This document shows, in pieces, positions 1 to 5,771 of a stretch of 5,816 bases of DNA. Location: contig DGVV01000159.1 in assembly GCA_002395085.1 (NCBI GenBank), forward strand, positions 1-5,816. The letters run 5' to 3'. This stretch comes from Ruminococcus sp. UBA4275. Its GTDB lineage: Bacteria > Bacillota > Clostridia > Oscillospirales > Ruminococcaceae. A program made the translations under genes and the position numbers. The notes under the pieces were generated by a model that saw only the letters and a list, made by a program, of their open reading frames with translations, was not told the DNA's origin and searched no databases. The first letter of the stretch is position 1, and every line of letters starts with the position of its first letter.

Positions 1-49
1 AGCGCCCCATTATAATCATCGCGCAGCGATACCTTTTTCGACAGCCTGA
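1..49. repeat. Left copy of a 49-bp terminal inverted repeat
   Basis: The first 49 bases match the reverse complement of the last 49 (5768-5816). Positions 1-36 are identical; the only differences are at positions 37, 44 and 45, and similarity stops after 49. Inside are an 8-bp palindrome ATTATAAT (9-16) and a small hairpin ATCGC-GCA-GCGAT (18-30) followed by ACC and a run of five T. No transposase or recombinase is in the window. It lies downstream of yebC. It may be a dispersed intergenic repeat continuing beyond the window, or a recombination site; the sequence alone does not decide. Confidence 0.9.
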
Positions 50-141
50 GCACAGCCACACAAGTGACAGTGCTTTCATTATGTAGAATAGCTTCTCAGA
101 CGAATCATAATTGGGCCAGCGCCGCCTGATTCATCACGCAC
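50..141. other. Gene-free region downstream of yebC
   Basis: No start codon with a ribosome binding site and no tRNA-like or CRISPR-like structure is seen between the left repeat and the yebC stop codon. The only notable content is a stem-loop near the yebC stop and a weak AGCAC/GTGCT dyad nearer the repeat. No canonical intrinsic terminator with a U-tract is visible, so where the operon transcript ends is unclear. Confidence 0.6.
99..135 (-). other. Stem-loop after yebC stop codon
   Basis: Read on the minus strand, GATGAATCA (135-127) pairs with TGATTCGTC (107-99). This gives a 9-bp stem with one T-G wobble around a 19-nt loop that can form a further GGC/GCC pair. It begins 6 nt after the stop codon. 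No U-run follows, so it is not a standard Rho-independent terminator. A role as a 3'-end stabiliser or processing point of the operon mRNA is inference. Confidence 0.4.
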
Positions 142-879
142 TTACTCCTCGTCCGGCTCGTCCCAGTTATGCCAGACGTTCTGCACATCGTCATCATCTT
201 CCAGATGCTCCAGAAGCAGACCCATCTTGCGCAGCGCTTCCTCGTCGGTCAGCGTGACATAGTTTGCCGGAATCTCCGCCTCCTCGGCAGATGCGATGAG
301 ATAACCCTTCGCGGTGAGACCCTCACGCAGTTCGCTGAGTGCCTCCGGCTGGCAAACGATCTCGATGCTGTCCTCAGAATAGGTCATATCGTCGCCGCCC
401 AGCTCCATTGCATCCTCCAGAACGGTGTCCTCATCCAGTTCGCCGTCATGCTCAATGATCACGACGCCCTTCTTGGTGAACAGGTAGGAAACGCAGCCGT
501 TCGTGCCGAGATTGCCGCCGAACTTGTCAAAATAGTGGCGGATATTGCCCGCGGTACGGTTCTTGTTATCGGTCAGGCACTCGACGATGACCGCAACGCC
601 GCTCGGACCGTAGCCCTCATACGTGAGGCTCTCGTAATTGTTCTTGTCGCTGTCACCGGCAGCCTTCTTGATGAGGCGGTCGATGTTGTCATTCGGGACA
701 TTATTTGCCTTCGCCTTTGCAATCAGATCGCGCAGCTTGCTGTTGTTATTCGGATCAGGGCCGCCCTCTTTGATGACGACCATCATCTCACGGCCAATCT
801 TTGTAAAGATTTTCGCCTTTACAGCGTCGGTCGCTTCCTTCTTCCGCTTAATGTTGTTCCACTTGGAATGTCCGGACAT
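142..879 (-). CDS. yebC: YebC/TACO1 family protein (translation factor / putative regulator)
   Basis: The 245-residue protein has the usual family length. The N-terminus GHSKWNNIKRKK (residues 3-14), then AKIFTKIGREM (22-32) and the conserved block YEGYGPSGVAVIVE to NKNRT (87-108) are diagnostic of YebC/TACO1. The C-terminus is strongly acidic (DDDD, then DEPDEE). The family was long annotated as DNA-binding transcriptional regulators. Mitochondrial TACO1 and bacterial YebC are now linked to translation, particularly at ribosome-stalling proline motifs, so the protein is expected to be cytoplasmic and ribosome-associated. The ATG follows a very strong AGGAGGT with a 7-nt gap, 24 nt after the mrnC stop. 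It is the last gene of the rplU operon, a translation setting that fits the translation-factor view. Family confidence is high; which YebC subgroup it belongs to is not determined. Confidence 0.95.
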   Translation of the reverse strand: MSGHSKWNNIKRKKEATDAVKAKIFTKIGREMMVVIKEGGPDPNNNSKLRDLIAKAKANNVPNDNIDRLIKKAAGDSDKNNYESLTYEGYGPSGVAVIVECLTDNKNRTAGNIRHYFDKFGGNLGTNGCVSYLFTKKGVVIIEHDGELDEDTVLEDAMELGGDDMTYSEDSIEIVCQPEALSELREGLTAKGYLIASAEEAEIPANYVTLTDEEALRKMGLLLEHLEDDDDVQNVWHNWDEPDEE

Positions 880-903
880 TCTGGTAACCTCCTATTCTGA
901 AAA

Positions 904-1329
904 TTAACGTTCCTGCGTACTTTCCGACCAGACCACAGAAAAAATCTCCCGCATTCTGGCGGTTCTGCCGCAGAGGAACAGGTATCCGAACAGGCACTCA
1001 AAGCCTGTTGCCTTCCGATAATCTGCGGGGGTTGCGTGCTTCGGCACAGAGATGCCGCTCGCATTGCGTCCGCGCCGCATAATGTCCGCTTCGTCCTCTG
1101 AGAGCATCTCTGCGATGCGCACCGCCGCACCTGCCTGAAACGCCGCACGAACGTGTGCGACTGCCTGTTCATGCAGTTCACGGGCGGGACGGTTCGCCTC
1201 CCGCAGAAGCATCTCCCGCACCATCACCTCGTACACACTGTCACCGAGAAAGGCGAGAGAAAGCGGACTATATTGCTTCGCCTCCGCTTCCGTCAGCGGA
1301 GTCGCCGTCTGCAAAAAATCAATCGACAT
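904..1329 (-). CDS. mrnC: Mini-ribonuclease III (23S rRNA maturation)
   Basis: This 141-residue protein is a single RNase III catalytic domain without the C-terminal double-stranded RNA binding domain, which defines Mini-III. The signature LAFLGDSVYE (25-34) supplies the catalytic Asp30 and Glu34. The second metal-binding motif is in KATGFECLFGYL (106-117), with Glu111. In Bacillus the enzyme trims the 5' and 3' ends of precursor 23S rRNA on the assembling 50S particle. The ATG lies inside the end of obg, giving an 11-bp overlap, and only a weak GAG precedes it, so translation is probably coupled to obg. In B. subtilis mrnC lies beside cysS; here it joins a 50S-assembly operon, which suits its job. 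The start is well supported by the family N-terminus. Confidence 0.93.
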   Translation of the reverse strand: MSIDFLQTATPLTEAEAKQYSPLSLAFLGDSVYEVMVREMLLREANRPARELHEQAVAHVRAAFQAGAAVRIAEMLSEDEADIMRRGRNASGISVPKHATPADYRKATGFECLFGYLFLCGRTARMREIFSVVWSESTQER

Positions 1330-2593
1330 AATCGAACTCGAAACCGTTGATTGAAACGGTATCGCCCTCCTTGCAGCCCATTGCTTCGAGCTTGTCTATG
1401 ATGCCGCTGCTGCGCAGCACACGCTCGAAATACTGAAGCGACGACCAGTCATCGGGATTGATTGTGCGCATAATCGGCTCCATCCAATCCGCCGTGACCT
1501 GATAGACGCCTTCCTCATCCACGGTAATCTCGAAGCGCTTTGCGTCTTCAGGCTTCTTCTCCGGAACAGCTTCCGGTTCAAAGCGCTTGACGGGCGGGAG
1601 CGTTTCGAGTGTTTTCGCGATTTCATCGAGCAGCGGCTTTGTACCCTGCACGGTCGCTGCGGAGATCACAAAAAACGGCAGCCCCTTGCCCTCGATATAG
1701 GCGCGCAGGCGGTCAATCTGCTCTTCTGTTGCGAGATCAGACTTATTCGCCGCGACAATCTGCGGGCATTTGCTGAGATCCTCCGAGAAATGGGAGAGTT
1801 CCGCGTTGATCTTCTCGAAATCGTCGATGGGATCGCGGTCTTCAGAACCGGCGCAATCCAGCACATGAACGATCAGCCGGCAGCGTTCGACGTGCCGCAG
1901 AAATGCGTGACCGAGACCTGCGCCGTTGGCAGCACCCTCGATCAGACCGGGGATATCCGCCATGACGAAGGAGCGTTCCTCGTCGAGTTTCACGACGCCA
2001 AGCACCGGTTCAAGGGTCGTGAAATGGTAGTTTGCAATCTTCGGTTTTGCAGCAGATACGACGGAAATAAGCGTAGACTTACCGACATTCGGGAAGCCGA
2101 CAAGGCCGACATCAGCAAGGAGTTTCAGCTCCAGCACAACATCGAACTTTTCGCCGTCGAAACCGGGCTTTGCAAAGCGCGGGACCTGTCTTGTGGAGGA
2201 AGCGAAGTGCTGATTGCCCTTGCCGCCTCTGCCGCCCTTCGCAAGAATGACAGGCTCATCGCCGGAGAGATCCGCCATAACGCGGCCGGTTTCCGCCTCC
2301 CGCACCACCGTGCCGCGCGGCACTTTGATGACGAGATCGGGGGCACTTTTGCCGGTGCAGCGTTTTGCCGCGCCGTTCTGCCCGTTTTCCGCGACATACT
2401 TGCGCTTATAGCGGAAGGAGATGAGCGAAGAAAAATGGTCATCCGCGATGAACACGACATCGCCGCCCTTACCGCCGTCGCCGCCGTCGGGGCCGCCTGC
2501 CGCAACATATTTTTCACGGTGGAAGCTGACGGCGCCGTCGCCGCCTCTGCCTGCTTCGATATGGATTTTCGCCTGATCTACGAACATGGACAT
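1319..2593 (-). CDS. obg: Obg/CgtA GTPase, 50S ribosome assembly
   Basis: Large GTPase of 50S assembly and stress control. From the ATG at 2593 the product is 424 residues: a glycine-rich Obg fold (about 1-155), a TRAFAC G domain and a C-terminal OCT domain (about 350-424). All GTPase motifs are present: G1 GFPNVGKS (166-173), G2 TTLEP (192-196), G3 DIPG (213-216), G4 NKSD (283-286) and G5 SAA (311-313). The Obg-specific FPNVGKST and DIPGLIEGA forms are intact. A GTG at 2602 would add three residues, but it sits inside the Shine-Dalgarno, so ATG 2593 is preferred. The gene follows rpmA after a terminator-like hairpin and overlaps mrnC by 11 bp. The B. subtilis neighbour spo0B is absent, as expected in Clostridia. 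Confidence 0.97.
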   Translation of the reverse strand: MSMFVDQAKIHIEAGRGGDGAVSFHREKYVAAGGPDGGDGGKGGDVVFIADDHFSSLISFRYKRKYVAENGQNGAAKRCTGKSAPDLVIKVPRGTVVREAETGRVMADLSGDEPVILAKGGRGGKGNQHFASSTRQVPRFAKPGFDGEKFDVVLELKLLADVGLVGFPNVGKSTLISVVSAAKPKIANYHFTTLEPVLGVVKLDEERSFVMADIPGLIEGAANGAGLGHAFLRHVERCRLIVHVLDCAGSEDRDPIDDFEKINAELSHFSEDLSKCPQIVAANKSDLATEEQIDRLRAYIEGKGLPFFVISAATVQGTKPLLDEIAKTLETLPPVKRFEPEAVPEKKPEDAKRFEITVDEEGVYQVTADWMEPIMRTINPDDWSSLQYFERVLRSSGIIDKLEAMGCKEGDTVSINGFEFDYVD

Positions 2594-2599
2594 GGGGTT

Positions 2600-2605
2600 C
2601 ACCTC
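2600..2605 (-). promoter_or_regulatory. Ribosome binding site deciding the obg start
   Basis: GAGGTG on the minus strand is followed by AACCCC and then ATG at 2593, an ideal 6-nt spacing. The alternative GTG start at 2602 lies within the GAGGTG itself and so has no site of its own. The next in-frame ATG (2587) would be 12 nt away. This supports an N-terminus of MSMFVDQAKI. Confidence 0.75.
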
Positions 2606-2648
2606 ATAAGAAATCCCCCTGCGTGCTATGTGAGCGGCAAGGGGATTT
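2603..2648 (-). terminator. Terminator-like attenuator between rpmA and obg
   Basis: On the minus strand the arm AAATCCCCTTGC (2648-2637) pairs with GCAGGGGGATTT (2622-2611). The stem is 12 bp with one T-G wobble and the loop 14 nt. It is followed by the T-rich stretch TTTCTTAT, overlapping the last stem bases, and preceded by an A-run. It starts 11 nt after the rpmA stop and ends just before the obg ribosome binding site. The U-tract is short and interrupted, so partial termination is more likely than a full stop. This would give high rplU-rpmA and lower obg-mrnC-yebC expression (inference). Confidence 0.65.
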
Positions 2649-2659
2649 TCTGTGCTGGC

Positions 2660-2944
2660 TTACTGCTCGACAGCGTAGACGCTGACGCGCTTGCGGTCAC
2701 GACCGTAGCGCTCGAAACGCACCTGACCGTCGATCGTTGCATACAGGGTATCGTCAGAACCGATGCCGACATTGTTACCCGGATGGATGTGCGTACCGCG
2801 CTGACGCACGAGGATGTTGCCCGCGAGGACATACTGACCGTCGCCGCGCTTGACGCCGAGACGCTTTGCCTCAGAATCACGGCCGTTCTTGGTCGAACCA
2901 ACGCCCTTCTTGTGAGCGAAGAACTGCATACTGATACGGATCAT
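2660..2944 (-). CDS. rpmA: 50S ribosomal protein L27, propeptide form
   Basis: The protein has 94 residues. The mature body AHKKGVGSTKNGRDSEAKRLGVK is the classic L27 N-terminus, which reaches towards the peptidyl transferase centre. It is preceded by the nine-residue extension MIRISMQFF, the Firmicutes propeptide that Prp removes between the second Phe and Ala10. A strong GGAGGTG lies 8 nt upstream of the ATG at 2944, supporting the long form; the inner ATG (MQFF) would sit too far from this site. It follows prp by 48 bp and precedes the attenuator hairpin. Nothing is missing compared with the family. The cleavage site reads MQFF-A rather than the common LQFF-A. Confidence 0.97.
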   Translation of the reverse strand: MIRISMQFFAHKKGVGSTKNGRDSEAKRLGVKRGDGQYVLAGNILVRQRGTHIHPGNNVGIGSDDTLYATIDGQVRFERYGRDRKRVSVYAVEQ

Positions 2945-2992
2945 TGAGAATACACCTCCGTTTACGAATTGAATGTGCTGTGCTGTGTCAGA

Positions 2993-3331
2993 TCATTTGC
3001 CGGAGACTTTGACGCGAAAAGCGCCGCCGCTCTCCTCTGCGAGCATCTGAAAATGCAGCAGCAGCCCGTGTAGGATCTCAGACTGCACGGCATCCGGCTG
3101 CGGAAGCCGGAGCGTGATGTGGTTGTGCGCGTCATCCGCAGCATTTACCTGCACCGCCGACGCCGGAACACCGAAGCATTCCGTGAGGGTATTGCAGGTG
3201 AGCTGCATCGCGGATGAAACAGCAGCACACAGCACCGAGAAGCCGGTATCTGTGTCTGCGGGGGCGTGTCCGGAGACGGTACAGCCTGTAAAGCATCCGT
3301 TCTCGCGCACAAATTCTGCGTTCAGGCGCAT
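2993..3331 (-). CDS. prp: Ribosomal-processing cysteine protease Prp
   Basis: The 112-residue protein matches the Prp (YsxB, former DUF464) family in length, motifs and position between rplU and rpmA. The predicted catalytic dyad is His22 in SGHA (20-23) and Cys35 in LCAAVS (34-39), close to the His22/Cys34 reported for the Staphylococcus enzyme. Prp cleaves the N-terminal propeptide of L27 in the cytoplasm, a step essential for making functional 50S subunits in organisms with this L27 form. The substrate site (QFF-A) is encoded by the next gene. The ATG is 9 nt after the rplU stop and has no convincing Shine-Dalgarno, so translation is probably coupled to rplU. Confidence 0.93.
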   Translation of the reverse strand: MRLNAEFVRENGCFTGCTVSGHAPADTDTGFSVLCAAVSSAMQLTCNTLTECFGVPASAVQVNAADDAHNHITLRLPQPDAVQSEILHGLLLHFQMLAEESGGAFRVKVSGK

Positions 3332-3340
3332 GAAAAGCGC

Positions 3341-3652
3341 TTACTTGCTGATGGATTCGATGCGGATCTGGGTGAACGGCTGTCTGTGGCCCATTGCACG
3401 CTTCTGACCGCACTTCGGCTTGTAAGTAAAGACGCGGATCTTCTTGCCCTTGCCGTTTGCGAGGACCTTTGCGGTAACGGTTGCGCCGTCAACGAACGGG
3501 GCACCGACTGCAAGACCGCTCTCATCACCGATCGCCGCGACCTGATCGAAGGTGATGGTATCACCGACCTCCGCCGTGAGCTTCTCGACGCGGACAACAT
3601 TGCCCTCCTCGACTCTGAGCTGCTTACCGCCTGTCAAAATGACTGCATACAT
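3341..3652 (-). CDS. rplU: 50S ribosomal protein L21
   Basis: From the ATG at 3652 the product is 103 residues, the normal length for L21. It has the family start MYAVILTGGKQ and the C-terminal rRNA-binding block KPKCGQKRAMGHRQPFT. L21 binds 23S rRNA early in 50S assembly. An in-frame ATG at 3679 would add MEKAGARNT, which is not a family feature and has only a GAG too close to it, so 3652 is chosen. The likely ribosome site is AGGTG (3668-3664), 11 nt upstream, which is slightly long. It is the first gene of the operon, behind a consensus promoter and an L21-type leader. The segment before GHRQ (KCGQKR) is somewhat unusual for L21. Confidence 0.97.
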   Translation of the reverse strand: MYAVILTGGKQLRVEEGNVVRVEKLTAEVGDTITFDQVAAIGDESGLAVGAPFVDGATVTAKVLANGKGKKIRVFTYKPKCGQKRAMGHRQPFTQIRIESISK

Positions 3653-3751
3653 GGTATTTCTGGCACCTGCCTTTTCCATAAACTCGCTGCGAACGGTGCG
3701 CGATCTCCCGGAAACCGGGCATACTGCGGCTTAGACCGTTCAGCAAGCGGC
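3653..3751 (-). ncRNA. L21 leader-type structured 5' UTR
   Basis: Between the rplU promoter and start codon the RNA can form a long outer stem. CTTGCTG (3747-3741) plus AACGGT (3740-3735) pair with ACCGTT (3697-3692) and CAGCGAG (3689-3683): 13 bp with a 2-nt bulge and one wobble. Within it is the hairpin CCCGG-TTT-CCGGG (3719-3707). Position, size and architecture fit the L21 leader known upstream of rplU in Firmicutes, thought to mediate feedback by the ribosomal protein. The family name comes from location and structure; the match to the covariance model was not tested. Confidence 0.72.
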
Positions 3752-3757
3752 TTTACT

Positions 3758-3786
3758 ATTATAACGGATTTTGCGGATTTTGTCAA
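3758..3786 (-). promoter_or_regulatory. Consensus sigma-A promoter for the rplU operon
   Basis: On the minus strand TTGACA (3786-3781) and TATAAT (3763-3758) are both perfect and separated by exactly 17 bp. Transcription should start around 3751-3752, giving a leader of about 100 nt. Such a full-consensus promoter suits a highly expressed ribosomal protein operon. No other promoter of similar quality is seen in the gap. Confidence 0.92.
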
Positions 3787-3788
3787 GA

Positions 3789-3825
3789 GCTGCGGCAGAT
3801 TTTGCATGACAAATCGTGCCGCAGC
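3789..3825 (-). other. Strong stem-loop between mannanase gene and rplU promoter
   Basis: GCTGCGGCA (3825-3817) pairs perfectly with TGCCGCAGC (3797-3789). The stem continues past a single bulged base with GATTT/AAATC, closing on an 8-nt loop, for 14 bp in total. It lies 30 bp past the mannanase stop codon and ends 2 bp before the -35 box of the rplU promoter. There is no U-tract on either strand, so it is not a canonical terminator. It may still mark the mannanase mRNA 3' end, or act as DNA at the promoter. Confidence 0.7.
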
Positions 3826-3855
3826 ATCCGACATATTTTGTCAAATTTCACGAAA

Positions 3856-5703
3856 TCATTTCAGTTCAACGAGTCTTGCGAGCGCTTGCAGCAGCAGCGG
3901 AAGATCCGTCGGAGAAACCTTGCCGTCGCGGTTCACATCCGCATTGATCTCGCCCTGCGTACTCAGTGAAGCAGTGATGTCCTGTCCGACATAGCGGGCA
4001 AGCAGCACAGCATCGCGCACATCCACTGTCTTGTCGTTATTGACATCGCCTGCCAGACGGGTTCCGTCCTTCTGCGTGGTTTCGGTCGGCTGCGCGGTGG
4101 TTACAGGGGGCAGTTCCGGATCATAGGTATCCCAGTCTGGCAGCTCATCGAGCGTGATGCAGTATTCGCTGGTGTAGATCTTCTTCAGCTCAGCCGGATC
4201 ATTCAGGCCAGTGAGGTAACGCTGATACCACGGGCAGAAATACAGCCACGCCGCCTTGTCATTGACCAGATTATCGAGCGAAGGAATGGTATCGTTTTCG
4301 CTCATGACAACCATTTTCTGTCCCTTTGTCTGCGCGACCATCGAATAGAAGGTTGCGGAGATAGCGCTGGGATTCGGGTCATTGTTGTTGATGGCGTTGT
4401 ACTTGTCGCAGCCCTGAAAATCGACATACTCATCACCCGGATACCACTCTGCTGCGTGTGCAGAGGTCGAGCAGGTCCATATCCAGAGGAGATTGTCGAG
4501 ATGATATTCGTTGACAAGCTTGTCATAGAGATAGCGGTAGAGGTTGACGCAGGCTTCCGGGCCTTCTGCGCCCCACCAGAACCATGCACCCTCTGCCTCA
4601 TGCAGCGGACGGAACAGAATCGGGACGCCGGCATCGCGTGCCTTGCCAAGCTGTTCCGCAAGCAGTTCGATGTCCTGATTGATCTTGTCGTTCTCCCACG
4701 TACCCGGCTTGACGGCATTCGTCGCGGAGAAGTTGGTATACGGCGTATTGCCCGTACCCTCCACATAGAATGCAGCAGTTGTGCTGTCCTTGCCGTCAGT
4801 CGGCACATTCCAGTGATAAGTCACCGTCGGGATGCCGCCCTTGTCCTTGTACCACGCGATCACACGCTCCGGTGCATCATCGAAATAGGGCTGCGTGGTA
4901 TTGTAGAACAGGAAGTCGATGCCGCGGATGGCGGGCTGTTTGCCGGTAGTCTCCTGAATATACTCGAATTCCGCCTCATTGTCCACGAGGTAGTCAATCG
5001 GAAGTCCCTGCGATTCCTGTGCATTTTTGTTGTAATTGTGCGAGCCGCAGTATTCCTGCTGACCGGAGAGAATGTGCTTGCCGTAAACGCTGCGCAGATA
5101 GGCATACAGTTTCCGCGCCTCAGGGCTTGCATTGGGATTGCACGGTGCATCTGCCGGCGAGAAATTTGTGAGATACGCCGGTGCGGGCGCGATGGTGAGG
5201 TAATCGAGGAAGGTATAGCCCCAGTAGCTCTTGATCGAGATTTCGTTTTCGCCCTTGTTCAGGTGAACATAGCCCGCAGGGAGTTCCTGCCATCCCTCGC
5301 CGGAATTGAACGGGAACAGCACCTCGCCCTGCGATTCACCGTTGACGAGCAGATACTGCGTTTTATCAGGCTTTTCGGGGTTGCCGAAGCACTGGATATA
5401 GGCGATGTTGAGGGCATAGAAGCCGTCTGCGGGGGCATTGACCTTGACTGTTGCAGTCGCATCCTTGCGGTCAATGTAGACGTATGCATCGCCCGACCAG
5501 CCGGTCATATCGCAGGGATTGCCGAAGCCGTCCTCATCAACCTTCTCCCAGGTGATCGGCTCACGCTCCTCGCAGTCAACGAGTGTGCCGTCCTCAAACT
5601 CAAACTTCAGAACATCGTCCGCGGCTGATCCGGCGGGCACGGGCATCGCACCCAGACACAGCACGACGGCTGCGCTGAGCGCTGCAAGCTTGCGCTTTTT
5701 CAT
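3856..5703 (-). CDS. Secreted dockerin-bearing GH26 beta-mannanase with CBM35
   Basis: This 615-residue modular enzyme probably hydrolyses beta-1,4-mannan. A signal peptide (1-27; KKRK, hydrophobic core, GSA) precedes a CBM6/35-type carbohydrate-binding domain (about 31-172). The GH26 domain (about 185-520) has the hallmark FRPLHEAEGAWFWWG (364-378), with acid/base Glu369. Glu469 in MSEND is the likely nucleophile, 100 residues on as the family expects. A Thr/Pro-rich linker (about 525-548) leads to a type I dockerin (551-613) with two calcium loops: D553, N555, D557, D561, D564 and D589, N591, D593, S597, D600. The dockerin implies docking on a cellulosomal scaffoldin. The ATG follows GAAAGAGG by 9 nt. 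GH26 also includes lichenases, beta-1,3-xylanases and exo-acting mannan enzymes, so the exact substrate is inferred. It appears monocistronic. Confidence 0.93.
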   Translation of the reverse strand: MKKRKLAALSAAVVLCLGAMPVPAGSAADDVLKFEFEDGTLVDCEEREPITWEKVDEDGFGNPCDMTGWSGDAYVYIDRKDATATVKVNAPADGFYALNIAYIQCFGNPEKPDKTQYLLVNGESQGEVLFPFNSGEGWQELPAGYVHLNKGENEISIKSYWGYTFLDYLTIAPAPAYLTNFSPADAPCNPNASPEARKLYAYLRSVYGKHILSGQQEYCGSHNYNKNAQESQGLPIDYLVDNEAEFEYIQETTGKQPAIRGIDFLFYNTTQPYFDDAPERVIAWYKDKGGIPTVTYHWNVPTDGKDSTTAAFYVEGTGNTPYTNFSATNAVKPGTWENDKINQDIELLAEQLGKARDAGVPILFRPLHEAEGAWFWWGAEGPEACVNLYRYLYDKLVNEYHLDNLLWIWTCSTSAHAAEWYPGDEYVDFQGCDKYNAINNNDPNPSAISATFYSMVAQTKGQKMVVMSENDTIPSLDNLVNDKAAWLYFCPWYQRYLTGLNDPAELKKIYTSEYCITLDELPDWDTYDPELPPVTTAQPTETTQKDGTRLAGDVNNDKTVDVRDAVLLARYVGQDITASLSTQGEINADVNRDGKVSPTDLPLLLQALARLVELK

Positions 5704-5742
5704 AAATATGAACCTCTTTCCTAAATAAATAGTTTTCTATAT

Positions 5743-5771
5743 ATGATACAGGAGACAATCGCTCCTGTCAG
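5743..5771 (-). promoter_or_regulatory. Probable promoter of the mannanase gene
   Basis: CTGACA (5771-5766) and TATCAT (5748-5743), each one base from consensus, are 17 bp apart on the minus strand. They would place the start near 5736 and give a 5' UTR of about 32 nt. The -35 box overlaps the inner edge of the right terminal repeat. AT-rich sequence just downstream offers weaker alternative -10 boxes. Confidence 0.6.
5748..5768. promoter_or_regulatory. Perfect 7-7-7 dyad in the mannanase promoter (candidate operator)
   Basis: ACAGGAG (5748-5754) and CTCCTGT (5762-5768) are a perfect 7-bp inverted repeat separated by 7 bp. It fills the gap between the predicted -35 and -10 boxes. The 21-bp two-fold symmetry suits a dimeric regulator with half-sites on successive helical turns, and its place over the spacer suggests repression. 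No regulator gene is in the window, so the binding factor is unknown. A short RNA hairpin is unlikely, because the dyad is upstream of the predicted start. Confidence 0.5.

Noticed and set aside
18..38. Intrinsic terminator in the left repeat (plus-strand reading)
   Set aside because: The stem is only 5 bp and separated from the T-run by ACC, and the right copy interrupts the T-run. Too weak to call.
169..900. Plus-strand open frame (243 codons) opposite yebC
   Set aside because: It mirrors the yebC frame almost end to end, with no independent signals or family resemblance.
819..1181. Minus-strand open frame of 120 codons overlapping mrnC and the yebC start
   Set aside because: It is out of frame with both real genes, has an Arg/Cys/Ser-rich composition typical of frame shadows, and has no start signals.
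1790..2947. Long plus-strand open frame (385 codons) opposite obg and rpmA
   Set aside because: It lies antisense to two certain genes, resembles no family, has no ribosome binding site, and is explained by the G/C-rich third positions of the real genes.
3653..3679. Longer L21 beginning at the ATG at 3679
   Set aside because: The extra residues MEKAGARNT are not an L21 feature, and that ATG lacks a properly spaced ribosome binding site.
3839..3844. Second rplU promoter starting from the upstream TTGACA
   Set aside because: At a 16-18 bp spacing the sequence is GC-rich stem-loop DNA with nothing like a -10 box.
4456..5628. Long plus-strand open frame (390 codons) opposite the mannanase gene
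   Set aside because: It is the codon shadow of the GH26 gene. The protein has no recognisable domain, and no promoter or ribosome site precedes it.
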